NCBI GenBank assembly: GCA_046349775.1
Contig: JAXMBS010000004.1
Location: forward strand, 62,001 to 126,000
Reading direction: 5' to 3'
From: JAEUIG01 sp046349775
GTDB lineage: Bacteria; Planctomycetota; Planctomycetia; Planctomycetales; Planctomycetaceae
DNA: 64,000 nucleotides
Below, piece after piece: positions 37,839 to 47,050 of the stretch; position 1 is the first letter of the stretch; each line of letters starts with the position of its first letter. The position numbers were made by a program, and so were the translations under genes. The notes beneath the pieces are model-generated. The model ran no database searches, had not been told where the DNA came from, and worked only from the letters and a program-made list of their open reading frames with translations.

Positions 37839-39302
37839 TCACAACCGCAGGTTGACGCGCAAGCCGTAGACGAACGAATTGTCGGCGCGAGCGCCGGCCT
37901 CCGGGTGGATTAACTGCATGTCGGGCGTGACGTTCAGCCACGGATTGACCTGCACGTTGTAGTACATTTCGACGCCGGTTCCGTCTCGCGGGCCGAACAA
38001 CAGCTGCGGCAGCGGGCCGAACTGGTTGCTGGCGCCGACGTAGTACCAGCCGATGCCCCAGCGGTCCCCCTTGCCCCGTCTCAGATTGCTGTCGCCGCCG
38101 ATGCCCGCACTCAGGAAGTACCGGAGGGGGGTCGGGTTGCCGTCGCTGATGGACGCGCGGCCGAACAGACCCCAGCCCTTTCGCGGCTTGCCGGAGAACA
38201 CCATCAGGTACTGGTCGAAGCCGTAGTAGGCCGTCCACGAGTTCGCCAATGTCGGAAACCCGGGCACGGTCGGTTCCGGGTAGATGCCCGGGGGAGGCTC
38301 ATTGAAGCGGAGATCCGTCAAGTCGACGTGCTTCCACATGCCGCCGATATGCTGATCCCCCGGCAGCCCGAAGAAGTTGGTGTTGACCTTCACCTCGCCT
38401 CCGGCAATCGCTCCTTTGGCGTACAGACTGCCAAAATCCATGATCTCCTGTGTTCGATCCTTGGGATCGTAAACAAAGGCACTGATCATGCCCCAGGTCT
38501 GGGGCATCGCGGCGCCGACCACGAAACTGGTGTAGGGCAATCCCAGGAGGAACGCAGGGTTGGCAATCAGTGCCTGATTCATGAACTGGTGCGTGCCGTT
38601 GCCGCCGGCGAAGACATCCTGATCCGCCGCTCCCAGGACATTCTTCTTGCCGGCGAAGACGACGAGTTGCGGCGACAAGGGCTGTGTGATCACGAAGTCC
38701 GTAAGGAACAGGTCGCCGGGCTCGTTGGGCACGGGAGGTAGCGCTGCGGGGAAGACCGCCGGCGGGAACGCTCCCGTCTTGAGTGACACATTGCCATATT
38801 CGCCGTACCAGTGCTCGGTGCGAACGAGCAGTGAACCGTGCGGCAGACCGCCGAACTTCTCCAGGTCGAGTTTCAGGCCGTACTGACCGCGTCCCGTGTA
38901 GCTGAATGTATTACCCAGTCCGAATGGCGATGGAATCGGAGGCAAGGACTGAATCCCGCCGGCGATGCCAAATCCATATTGAGTCTCATTGCCGAAGAAC
39001 GTTACGCCGGACTGCTGGAGCTTTGTCCGCAGGCCGCACCAGTCCCCCGTCAGCGTCGGACGGTTCCAGAAGTCCTGATTGGCGCTCAAGGCGGCCGACG
39101 CCTGCGGCGTCATTGAGGATGTCGATGGATCCGTCGGTGCAACCTCGGCGTCCGGTTGCGCTTCGGCGTCCGGCGCTGGATCAGCGACTGGGTCATCCGA
39201 AACCTCTTGGCCCGTCAATTGCGGTGTGGCCCAAGCCAACCCCGCCAGCAGCGCGATGCAGCACGCAGCGACTCTGATCCGCAGAAGTTGGCTGGATGAC
39301 AC
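37839..39302 (-). CDS. carbohydrate-selective porin (OprB family)
   Basis: GTG 39302 gives a good signal peptide (SSSQLLRIRVAACCIALLAG, LAWA) with AAGGA upstream; the open frame to 39425 adds a non-signal-like extension. After an acidic linker (DPVADPAPDAEAQPDAEVAP), WNRPTLTGDWCGLRTKLQQS starts the OprB domain. Many amphipathic strands follow, among them YTGRGQYGLKLDLEKFGGLP, HIGGMWKHVDLTDLRFNEPP and GTGVEMYYNVQVNPWLNVTP. The last strand is DNSFVYGLRVNLRL, with a C-terminal Leu typical of outer-membrane barrels. Members form sugar channels in the outer membrane. The gene converges with the EEP gene. Two further outer-membrane genes follow upstream on the same strand. Confidence 0.85.
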   Translation of the reverse strand: MSSSQLLRIRVAACCIALLAGLAWATPQLTGQEVSDDPVADPAPDAEAQPDAEVAPTDPSTSSMTPQASAALSANQDFWNRPTLTGDWCGLRTKLQQSGVTFFGNETQYGFGIAGGIQSLPPIPSPFGLGNTFSYTGRGQYGLKLDLEKFGGLPHGSLLVRTEHWYGEYGNVSLKTGAFPPAVFPAALPPVPNEPGDLFLTDFVITQPLSPQLVVFAGKKNVLGAADQDVFAGGNGTHQFMNQALIANPAFLLGLPYTSFVVGAAMPQTWGMISAFVYDPKDRTQEIMDFGSLYAKGAIAGGEVKVNTNFFGLPGDQHIGGMWKHVDLTDLRFNEPPPGIYPEPTVPGFPTLANSWTAYYGFDQYLMVFSGKPRKGWGLFGRASISDGNPTPLRYFLSAGIGGDSNLRRGKGDRWGIGWYYVGASNQFGPLPQLLFGPRDGTGVEMYYNVQVNPWLNVTPDMQLIHPEAGARADNSFVYGLRVNLRL

Positions 39303-39600
39303 GGAGCGGGATCCTTCGACGTTGGATACTCGGCGGTCTGATCTTGCCGTAGCGACTCTGCGGATGTGACTCTGAATTTGGAAGACAACGGCAGTATCGG
39401 TTGTATCGCCGGGGCCAGGGGGCATTTTTCTTCGCCGGCCGGTACATCTTGCCAGCAGGTCACCCGCACCAGTCGGGAAGATTCGTACGCATATTGCGCC
39501 ACAAATCCGGCAGCAACTGGTTCAGTATTCGGCACTTGCGGACGGTTCAGCCGAGACCTGGCAGCGACACCGCTTGCGGTTCAAGCGACCGAACGCCGGA

Positions 39601-40509
39601 TCACCGGCTGTAGATCGCCCTCACTCCCAGATACGGCGTCACTCCGTCGGCCGTGAAACCCGCCCCAACACCAGCTTGAATCTGGGTGCAGTCTGTCAAT
39701 TCATAGTCGACCTGCGGGAGGACCAGCAGCGCCGTCCGCTGGCTGCCTCCAATCGTCAGGTTCGTTTCAATGCCAAAGGTTGTGTGTTCATCGACGTCGG
39801 CAAACACCGTGAGATTCACAATTCCGTCCATGTGCTCGAGGCCGCGGCCCTCCTGAATCTGCGGACGGACGCCGATCATTCCCAGCGCGCTCCAGGTCTC
39901 GTTGAACTGCATGCCCGCCAGATAGAGGAAATCCATGACCCATTTTTCGAACTGGACGTCCGGCTCGACGATCGTCTGGAAGCCGTGGATGAAGCGGTTG
40001 TCTAAGGCGGTGCCGAACGTCACCTGGGAGGCGAACTTGTAGGCCTCATGCCGGCTCCCTTCGTAGGGGACTTCAAATTCAAACGCGAGTCCGTCGGCGA
40101 CGGCGTACTCGACCTCGGGCGCCCATTCGATTCCGTGATGGTCGGTTGCGGCCGGGTACAGCCCGAATGGATCGTAACCACGAGTTCCCACGCGGCCGGG
40201 CCCGCCGATGGGAACCAGCGCGAGGACGTTCGTCTCGAACTCTCCCCGCTGGGCGCCCAGGCCGCGAACGAGGTCGAAGAACAAAGGCTCTGGGATCGAA
40301 GGAGAATTGTCCTCCGAACCACGGTCTTCGGCGCCAAACGGTTCTCGGAGAGCACCGTCCAGACGTGTGTCCGGCGGCTGCGACAGCAGGTCGCTCAGCG
40401 AGGGGGGCTGCGCGATCACGTTCGCCGATGGAAACGCGATGAGCACGCACGCGACAGCGAGTGTTGCCGCAACGACACTGCGGGCGAGTTGTGTGGCGCT
40501 CACGGACAT
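39601..40509 (-). CDS. predicted outer-membrane beta-barrel protein
   Basis: ATG 40509 starts a signal peptide (SVVAATLAVACVLIAFPSAN, VIAQ). The mature protein of about 265 residues opens with a Leu/Pro-rich plug-like stretch (PPSLSDLLSQPPDTRLDGAL) and continues as alternating strands: EFETNVLALVPIGGPGRVGT, VEYAVADGLAFEFEVPYEGS, WSALGMIGVRPQIQEGRG, TTFGIETNLTIGGSQRTALL and the closing YLGVRAIYSR. The pattern fits an outer-membrane barrel of unassigned family, similar to transporter-like proteins of unknown substrate. It lies between two porin genes on the same strand. Confidence 0.65.
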   Translation of the reverse strand: MSVSATQLARSVVAATLAVACVLIAFPSANVIAQPPSLSDLLSQPPDTRLDGALREPFGAEDRGSEDNSPSIPEPLFFDLVRGLGAQRGEFETNVLALVPIGGPGRVGTRGYDPFGLYPAATDHHGIEWAPEVEYAVADGLAFEFEVPYEGSRHEAYKFASQVTFGTALDNRFIHGFQTIVEPDVQFEKWVMDFLYLAGMQFNETWSALGMIGVRPQIQEGRGLEHMDGIVNLTVFADVDEHTTFGIETNLTIGGSQRTALLVLPQVDYELTDCTQIQAGVGAGFTADGVTPYLGVRAIYSR

Positions 40510-40693
40510 AGCTGTTGAATGCGACTGCTCAATGACCGCGCGCAATTGTGAGACACGCACAATCGTGGCCAGCCTCCCTCTCGTCCGGCCTTCGGCCACC
40601 TTCTCCCCGCTCGACGACTGAATGTGTCCGTCGTGCGCAAATCGCAGGGGGAAGGCCGCGATTGGCGCCTGTCCCAACATCGCGCAGGGTGAT

Positions 40694-42280
40694 TTAGTAA
40701 GACACCAGGATCTGAGTGCGGATCAGCAGTCCGGTCTGCCCGGCGACATAGCCGGTGCGATTCTGGCTGGCCGGCGAATTTTCGAGCCAGGCTGCGTCGC
40801 AAGTGAAACGGAGGTTGCTCTGGCCGGGGATCAGGAACCAGTTGAACCCGCCGGAGGATTCCCAGCCTGTTCCATAGCGTCCCGTGACCAGTGACGCGCG
40901 CGTGTACAACTCGACTTTCTGCGGGATGATGAAGCAGCCCCCCTGCACGAATCCGCCAGTGGCGACGGTGGAGCTGATTGGCAGCGGACCGGTGCCGCGC
41001 AGACCAAACAGGTCCTGCAGGTGCCACTCTGTGGACAGGCTAAGCCCTTGATATTTGAAGGCCAGATCAATCGCCGCGAGCGAGATGTCGTACGATGTCA
41101 GCGTGACCCCCGGCGCGAACGCGCCGGGCTGTGTGATGAGCGTGCCGTCGGTCAAGCGGATTGCGGAGTTCTCGACGGCGTCGCTGTCGGATTGACTCCC
41201 GTTCCCGAGGGCAAATGTGTAGCTGGCGCCCAGTCGCACGACCGGTTCGTCGTGATCTTCCAGGTCCGCGTAGCCCCTGCCAAAGTCGCCCCAGGGCTCG
41301 TACCAGGTCGAGCCGGACCAGCAGAAGTGATTGTTGAGCTGGTTCGGTCTCAGGTTCAGCGTGTTGAAACCGTTGGACATCATTGCGTAGTAGTGCACCC
41401 CGTCCATCGGTTCGCCCGTGAGCCAGATCCCCTGGCTAAGACTCGGCCGGAAGAACGTCGTCGCCATCGAGCGGTCCGGTCCCTCCAGTGGAGCGAAGGC
41501 GCTTTCCAGCCATTCGCGTGTGCCGGGGACTTTGTTCTGGCCGACGTGTACTGCAAAGGCGCGACTGAACTGGTAGCTCAGCTCGTAGGCTCTGAAGCCG
41601 ATCGGATTGCTGTTGACGGTGTTGTAGTCAAAGCTCAGCAGATACGAGAGGTTCGGGTCGAATACGTTTCCGGAGAAGATCAGCCGACCGCGGGGAATCT
41701 GGAAGTTGTTGCTGTCGGAGATCGGATTCCGGTTTCCGGCGCTGTCGATCCAGTGCGCGGCCGCGGGAACGAATTCGTTCAATCGAAACATATTCTGACT
41801 GTTGATCTTCAGCGAGAAGGGATCTTCGTCAGGATCTCGCGCTGCGATCACGAAACCGTTGTCGTAGCCGACGCGGAAAGCGTCGACGGGATTATTGAAG
41901 ACGAGATCTTGCGTCGCCGCTGGATCAGGCCAGAGGACCGGCTGCGGTTCCGCAGGCAGTGGAGCGGACTCGTCGAGGCTGATTCGGGCCGTACCCGGTG
42001 TCTCAAAGAGAAGCGGAGGAGAGGCCTTGAGAGAACCGGCGTCCGAATGCGGTTCGAGCGAGCGGAGACGATCGGAGAGTTGCCGGTTTTCTTCGACGAC
42101 CGACTCGACGAGTTGTTCGAGCCGTTCGATTCGCGCGGCCTGAGTTTTGTCGTCATCCGCCGGCGGTGGCGACTGTGCGCGGGCAGCGCCGGCGAACAGC
42201 AACACGATCAGCGGCACAGAGCAGCGTAACCGGCCGGCAATCCCGCTGCAGTCAAAGTGTCCACGCGCCTGCAGACGCAT
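40694..42280 (-). CDS. porin, phosphate-selective OprP/OprO-like
   Basis: I choose ATG 42280, which gives a long signal peptide (CSVPLIVLLFAGAARA) after an Arg-rich start; a GTG at 42334 is also possible. A short coiled coil follows (ARIERLEQLVESVVEENRQL), a common anchor in porins of this group. The barrel includes SLKINSQNMFRLNEFVPAAA, FQIPRGRLIFSGNVFDPNLS, FAVHVGQNKVPGTREWLESA and SFDYNTVNSNPIGFRAYELS. The end is GQTGLLIRTQILVSY, with a terminal aromatic residue. OprP-type porins favour anions such as phosphate or polyphosphate, but that specificity is an inference. The gene has an upstream region of more than 400 bases facing a FadL-type gene. Confidence 0.75.
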   Translation of the reverse strand: MRLQARGHFDCSGIAGRLRCSVPLIVLLFAGAARAQSPPPADDDKTQAARIERLEQLVESVVEENRQLSDRLRSLEPHSDAGSLKASPPLLFETPGTARISLDESAPLPAEPQPVLWPDPAATQDLVFNNPVDAFRVGYDNGFVIAARDPDEDPFSLKINSQNMFRLNEFVPAAAHWIDSAGNRNPISDSNNFQIPRGRLIFSGNVFDPNLSYLLSFDYNTVNSNPIGFRAYELSYQFSRAFAVHVGQNKVPGTREWLESAFAPLEGPDRSMATTFFRPSLSQGIWLTGEPMDGVHYYAMMSNGFNTLNLRPNQLNNHFCWSGSTWYEPWGDFGRGYADLEDHDEPVVRLGASYTFALGNGSQSDSDAVENSAIRLTDGTLITQPGAFAPGVTLTSYDISLAAIDLAFKYQGLSLSTEWHLQDLFGLRGTGPLPISSTVATGGFVQGGCFIIPQKVELYTRASLVTGRYGTGWESSGGFNWFLIPGQSNLRFTCDAAWLENSPASQNRTGYVAGQTGLLIRTQILVSY

Positions 42281-42770
42281 GGGAAGCAAGAGGGCATGGT
42301 CAGCGCATGGTGTTCGAGTCGGTAATTTGCGCACATTTACCGCCCCCTCGAACGCGACCCCGCCAGGGACATCTCGAGCCCCAGGTGGTCGCGCCGGCCA
42401 GTCGCCCGCAGTCCGGCACCCCGACGATTCAGCCAGAATTGGCGGCGGCCCCCCGCAGCCGGTTTGGCATCCCCTGACGGACTCGGTATCTCATCGGCCG
42501 ATTTTTCCGATTGTATGAGAAAAACCGGTGGATTCGGTCCTAACGACCGGCCGGAACCGTGCGGTCGGCAGTCGGAGCCGCCCTAGGCGCCGAAAACTGG
42601 GAGGGTTGTATCGGTCATGTGGCCGGCGGAACCCTCAGACCCCTCAAGCCGGGTGGACCCGTTGCGATCGGTCAATCAGGAAAAACCGATCGAGCCGATA
42701 CCACACCGACATCCGGCCCGGGGTTTTCCGGTCGTCGGTGGTGCCTTGGAATTCGACCGGAGTCCGTGGG
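42281..42770. other. divergent intergenic region
   Basis: About 490 bases lie between the divergent OprP-like and FadL-like genes. It is GC-rich and contains a sequence that could be a -10 region (TATGAG at 42513) but no clear partner. I see no gene and no Pho-box-like repeat. Confidence 0.4.
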
Positions 42771-44006
42771 ATGCAGAAGCGAACCGCACTCGTCGTCTTG
42801 TTCCTGCTGTTGGCGACGCGTAACGGAGTGGCGTGGGGCCAGGTGTTTGGCGTCGAACTTCAGAACAACCTGATGCCGGCATCGGGCGGTATGGCCGGCA
42901 CCAGCATCAGCCGGCCGCAGGACCTGCTGTCCGCCATCAACGCCAACCCGGCGACGATGCGGCAGTATCGCGGCACGCAGTTCACGTTCAGCGGCGCCTG
43001 GGCGGACGCGGACTACCACATCAACCAGACCGCGAACCTGCCGCTGATCGGAGTGACGCCGTTCAGCGCGACGTCGAGCCAGCCCGGCTCGCTGTTAGGC
43101 AACATCGGCGTGACCCAAGGGCTCGATGAGATGGGACTGCCGGTGACGCTGGGCGCGGGCTTTATTTCGACGGCCGGACTGGGCGTAAACTTCCGCGGTG
43201 TGCCCGCGTCGAACGACACGGCGTCGCAGATCCTGGTGCTGCAGATGGTGGGCGGGGCCAGCATCAGCCTGACGGAGCAACTTTCGCTGGGCGCCACGTT
43301 TCAATTGGGAACGGGCATCATGGACGGGCCATTCTCCGGCATCGGCGCGATGACAAACGCCTATGGAGCACGGGGCACCGTCGGCGCGAACTATTCCCTC
43401 ACCCCGAATACGTCGCTGGGTGCGTACTGGCAATCGGCCCAGCACTTCAATTTCAACAATGCCGCGCAGCTCCCGGTCGGTCCGGCTCTCGACGTGCCAA
43501 TGGACCTCCCGCAGACGGTGGGGATCGGCGTCGCCAACAGCAGCCTGATGAATGGCAACCTGCTGCTGGCGGTCGACTTTGTGTACAAGCAGTGGAGCAC
43601 GGCCGACCTGTTCAGCCACGTCTACAATGATCAGTGGGCGCTGCAGTTCGGCACGCAATACTCGTTGACGCCAAATACCCGCCTCCGACTCGGATACGCG
43701 TATAACGAGAATCCGATGCGCGGCGCCACGTTTTCGACTCTGGGCGGCATCACGCTGCCGGACGGCATCCCGGCGCTGCGCTACATTCAGGGTCAGTTTG
43801 CCTCCGTGACCCAGCACCGGATCACGATGGGGCTGGGCGTCCGCGACTTCATGCTCAACGGACTCGATTTCGACATGTTCGCCGGGTACTCCTTCTCTGC
43901 TTCGGACGCCTTTGCCACGACGTCGGCGAGCATCCACGACAACTACTGGCTGGGAGCGGGCTTCACGTGGCGGTTCGGCGCCGGCAACCCGTCGTCCGGC
44001 GGCTGA
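42771..44006 (+). CDS. FadL-family outer-membrane transport protein
   Basis: ATG 42771 opens the signal peptide (MQKRTALVVLFLLLATRNGV, AWGQ). The 411-residue protein has features of FadL/OMPP1 barrels: QNNLMPASGGMAGTSISRPQ near the plug, INANPATMRQYRGTQFTFSG (with the NPA motif of the N-terminal hatch), VGANYSLTPNTSLGAYWQSA, MDLPQTVGIGVANSSLM, and the strand end NYWLGAGFTWRFG. FadL proteins let hydrophobic compounds such as long-chain fatty acids through the outer membrane. It is divergent from the other three outer-membrane genes. An inverted repeat follows its stop. Confidence 0.83.
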   Translation: MQKRTALVVLFLLLATRNGVAWGQVFGVELQNNLMPASGGMAGTSISRPQDLLSAINANPATMRQYRGTQFTFSGAWADADYHINQTANLPLIGVTPFSATSSQPGSLLGNIGVTQGLDEMGLPVTLGAGFISTAGLGVNFRGVPASNDTASQILVLQMVGGASISLTEQLSLGATFQLGTGIMDGPFSGIGAMTNAYGARGTVGANYSLTPNTSLGAYWQSAQHFNFNNAAQLPVGPALDVPMDLPQTVGIGVANSSLMNGNLLLAVDFVYKQWSTADLFSHVYNDQWALQFGTQYSLTPNTRLRLGYAYNENPMRGATFSTLGGITLPDGIPALRYIQGQFASVTQHRITMGLGVRDFMLNGLDFDMFAGYSFSASDAFATTSASIHDNYWLGAGFTWRFGAGNPSSGG

Positions 44007-44044
44007 TTGGCTGTCGGTTCACTGCAACAGGCATTGGAATGCGC

Positions 44045-44122
44045 GCGGGTGCCACTGGCTCCGCCAGTGCGAAGCAAGCGAATCGCCTTATGTGAATCGC
44101 ACTGGCAAAGCCGGTGCCACCC
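44045..44122. repeat. inverted pair of GTGCCACTGGCTCCGCCAGT elements
   Basis: GGGTGCCACTGGCTCCGCCA at the left and its imperfect reverse complement GCACTGGCAAAGCCGGTGCC at the right flank about 25 bases. Each half is itself a hairpin. It lies between the convergent FadL-like and Gly-rich protein genes. Confidence 0.8.
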
Positions 44123-44150
44123 AACCCGATTTCCGTGCACTGACAACGCA

Positions 44151-45944
44151 CTACGGTTCTGACGGGGCGGGCGCTGACGAGTCCACCTCCTCGTCTTCCG
44201 GATATTCCATCCGCACCAGCAGGTAGTTCTCCGTGCGCTCTGTCCCGAAGTGGACGTGCAGCGGCGCTTCGTCCTGAGTGAGGTTGTACAGTCCGGTTTC
44301 GGCGACCACCGACTCGCTTTCACCCAGACGAAACGCCACGCGCTGCGTCTCCTTGTCGACCTGCCCCTGGATGGCCTGGGCCTCGTCGGTCTGGATGTTG
44401 TACAGCGTACCGCTGATGACTCCCTCCTTGCTGACTGCCAGCTGCACGATCCGGGTCGGATCGACGTCCTGTTCGTTGGTGGAAATGGTGAAAGTCCCCA
44501 GCGGCATCCATTCGGTCGTCTCCGCCTGTTCGTCGGATTGAGGAGGTTCGACCGTTGCCAGGTCCATCGCGCTCATGGCGAACTCATCGGCAGTGGCGAC
44601 TTCCTCGCCGCCGACGTAGACGGTGTTGTTGACGTAGGTCACATTCCCTCCCTCGCCATAGTCGTAGTAGACGGGCTGTGCCCAGACGGCGGGGGGCGCG
44701 GACCAGACAAACCAGGGAGTCAGGCGCGCCCACGTCGGCACGCCCCACCAGTAGCGGGGCGGGAAGCTGTGGCGCCAGAAGTGGAAGTGCCACCCGCCGA
44801 TCGGGAACCGATGACCACCCCACCAGACCGGGGAGAACCAGAGGCCGCGGCGTCGAAACGGGCTCCCCCAGCCGCGGCGGACACCCATTCCCCAACCGGC
44901 CCAGAACGCCATGCGGGCCGGTGGCCGACCCCACCAACCGCGGCGACCGGGACTCACAAACGCCCGGTTCCAGCGATTATGGATGTTGATGTTCGTATTG
45001 CGGTTGATGTTGACCCACGCGGGGCGACGGTTGATCGTGCGATTATTGGACCATTGATTTCGATCCGAGAGGTTCGGCCGATTTCCTCCGCTCGGTCGAT
45101 TGCCGACGCCTGGACGGTCTCCACCTCCCGGGCGATTGCCGACACCGGGACGATCACCTCCTCCCGGTCGATTTCCGGCGATGGGACGATCCCCTGTTCC
45201 GGGGCGCGCCGGCAGCGTTGAGACGCCTCCTCCCGGAGGCTGCACAGGCCGGCCCATCCCCAGAAAGTCTCCCACGTCGCCCGGTTTCGGCGCCGCGCCG
45301 CCGCCCGGATAGTTGCCGTTGCCCGGCCGATTGCCGGCGATCGGGCGATCTGCCGTGCCGGGGCGCGTGACCGCGCCTCCCGGACGATCTGCGAGTCCGG
45401 GACGATCGCCGGTTCCCGGGCGATTGCCGTAGTCCGGCCGGCTGCCGCCACCAGGTCGATTTCCGAGATTCGGCGCGCTCGTATCGGGACGCGAACCCGG
45501 ACGGGACGCGATGCCCGAACCACCTGCTCCGGGACGACCGCCGGGGGTTGGTGTGGATCCAGGACGATAGTCGTTCTTCGAAGGGGAGGAAGGAGAGAGT
45601 CCGCCGTTGGGACGATTCGGGGCCGGTCGCGATGCCAGACTGCCACCATTAGCAGGACCCTTGCTTCCGCCATACGACGGGCTCTGGGCCGGACGGCCCC
45701 CGCCCCCGCCGCGCGAGCCTCCCAAACTCGGGGAATTGGGGCGCGATCCGCCGCCATAAGACGATCCTCCTCCGGGGCGTGCGCCACCTCCTCCGCCGCC
45801 CCGGTAGGCGCTGCCGCCCCGTGAGCCACCTCCGCGGCCACCGCCGCCGCGCGATCCTCCGCCGCGGCCCTGCCCGAAGCTCACGTCCGCGGCAAGGAGC
45901 GTAATTGCCAGCGCGGCCGCCAGCGACCATGAGACGTATTTCAT
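44151..45944 (-). CDS. exported Gly/Pro/Arg-rich repeat protein
   Basis: ATG 45944 starts a signal peptide (SWSLAAALAITLLAADVSFG). Residues about 25-300 are low-complexity, with GGGSRGGGGRGGGSRGG and then many RPG-type units (DRPGVGNRPGGGDRPGVGNR, NRPGTGDRPGLADRPGG). A Trp/Arg-rich block of about 100 residues follows (WWGRPPARMAFWAGWGMGVR, WHFHFWRHSFPPRYWWGVP). The last 170 residues form a folded domain (TEWMPLGTFTISTNEQDVDP, VVAETGLYNLTQDEAPLHVH). Similar proteins are known in planctomycetes but not understood; surface or cell-wall roles are guesses. Its ATG overlaps the stop of the upstream gene by 4 bases, so the two are translationally coupled. Confidence 0.78.
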   Translation of the reverse strand: MKYVSWSLAAALAITLLAADVSFGQGRGGGSRGGGGRGGGSRGGSAYRGGGGGGARPGGGSSYGGGSRPNSPSLGGSRGGGGGRPAQSPSYGGSKGPANGGSLASRPAPNRPNGGLSPSSPSKNDYRPGSTPTPGGRPGAGGSGIASRPGSRPDTSAPNLGNRPGGGSRPDYGNRPGTGDRPGLADRPGGAVTRPGTADRPIAGNRPGNGNYPGGGAAPKPGDVGDFLGMGRPVQPPGGGVSTLPARPGTGDRPIAGNRPGGGDRPGVGNRPGGGDRPGVGNRPSGGNRPNLSDRNQWSNNRTINRRPAWVNINRNTNINIHNRWNRAFVSPGRRGWWGRPPARMAFWAGWGMGVRRGWGSPFRRRGLWFSPVWWGGHRFPIGGWHFHFWRHSFPPRYWWGVPTWARLTPWFVWSAPPAVWAQPVYYDYGEGGNVTYVNNTVYVGGEEVATADEFAMSAMDLATVEPPQSDEQAETTEWMPLGTFTISTNEQDVDPTRIVQLAVSKEGVISGTLYNIQTDEAQAIQGQVDKETQRVAFRLGESESVVAETGLYNLTQDEAPLHVHFGTERTENYLLVRMEYPEDEEVDSSAPAPSEP

Positions 45945-46911
45945 GGCTTTGCTCCCTGCTCGCTGGACGCCGGCGGCGTGGCCTCGGCGGCGGACTCTTT
46001 GATCCGCACAACAGTGACCGGATCGGACGTCGCAGACGGCTCACCGTCGACGGTTTCGCCGATGATCTGCACTGTCAACGTGTCGTCGTCGACCCGGCTG
46101 ATCACTTGCGTTGCGGACGCCAGCTCGCCGTCCGGATCGATCTGCCACATCTTGAGCAACCAAGCGTCGTCGTGCCTGGAGATCGTGCCCTCGCCAAACG
46201 ACCCATCCGAATTGAACGTCCAGGCACGAATCTGCCCGCTGCGCGGATCCCAGCCAATAACCTGTGTCCCCTCAAGTGCGTCCTGGTCCGGCGCCTGCTC
46301 TGTGAAAGACCGGATCAGAAACGCTTCGTTAGCCGACCAGCGGAACGTGGTGGTTACCTGTCCGTTGGTGGACTGGTCCTGCCACGATCCGATCAGCCAC
46401 TCCAGGCCCTGAGCCCTGAGCGGCCTGCGCGCGACTGCGGCAGTGAGCCGCATCGTGCCTTGCGGGAATTGCTGATCAACACCTGGTCTCCTCCTTGATC
46501 AGCATGCTCGAGTCATGTCGACACCACCGGCTCCGAGTCGGTCAGGAGCAGCGTCGTCGTTCCCTCTAACAGGGCCACGTCCGGCCTGACGATCTTGATA
46601 TTCGTGATCTCGCCAGTCATCTGGGCGTCGGGCTGATCCTTGAAGAAATCGGCCATCCGCTCCTGCAGCGCGTCGCGCCCGGAGATGCGCTCGTTGCTGT
46701 CCTCCGCCAGCGAAGCGCAGTCGAGCGTCCAGAACTTCGCGACGGCCGCGGCATCGTGCTGGTTGAAGGCGTCCAGGTACGACTTCAATTGCTGGCGAAT
46801 GGCGGATTCCTCCGGGGATGCCGCGACCTGAGCCTGGCTGTTGGAGTCCTGAGCCTGCGCGCGGGGCACGGCCAAGGCACAGGCGATGACGACAAACAGG
46901 ATGCGAGACAT
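45941..46911 (-). CDS. exported SnoaL-like (SgcJ/EcaC, DUF4440) protein with C-terminal domain, frameshifted
   Basis: ATG 46911 starts a signal peptide (MSRILFVVIACALAVPRAQA). SAIRQQLKSYLDAFNQHDAA and ISGRDALQERMADFFKDQPD form a SnoaL/DUF4440 cone domain. The frame breaks after EPVVST near 46515. It resumes with LEWLIGSWQDQSTNGQVTTT, AFLIRSFTEQAPDQDALEGT and VIGWDPRSGQIRAWTFNSDG, a lipocalin-like domain usual at the C-terminus of this exported family. The gene is read into the Gly-rich protein by a 4-base overlap. Catalysis has not been shown for this exported subgroup. A terminator-like hairpin of the upstream sulfatase gene separates the two transcripts. Confidence 0.68.
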
Positions 46912-46991
46912 GTGTTTCGATTCCTCAGAATGATGTGCGACGCACAGAATTCCATCGTTGCGGCGGCCCAATGCGCGCGACTCAAACTGCA

Positions 46992-47031
46992 TTAAAAAAC
47001 ATGAGGCGCCCCGCGCGAACGCGAGGCGCCT
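46992..47031 (-). terminator. rho-independent terminator of the arylsulfatase gene
   Basis: On the minus strand, AGGCGCCTCGCG TTCG CGCGGGGCGCCT forms a 12-bp stem with one G-T-type mismatch, then CATGTTTTTTAAT. It lies 20 bases after the sulfatase stop. Confidence 0.85.
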
Positions 47032-47050
47032 ACGCAATGTCCGAGGCCGG

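Noticed and set aside
41021..42229. Plus-strand open frame of 402 codons
   Set aside because: Antisense to the OprP-like porin, and no domain or signal is present.
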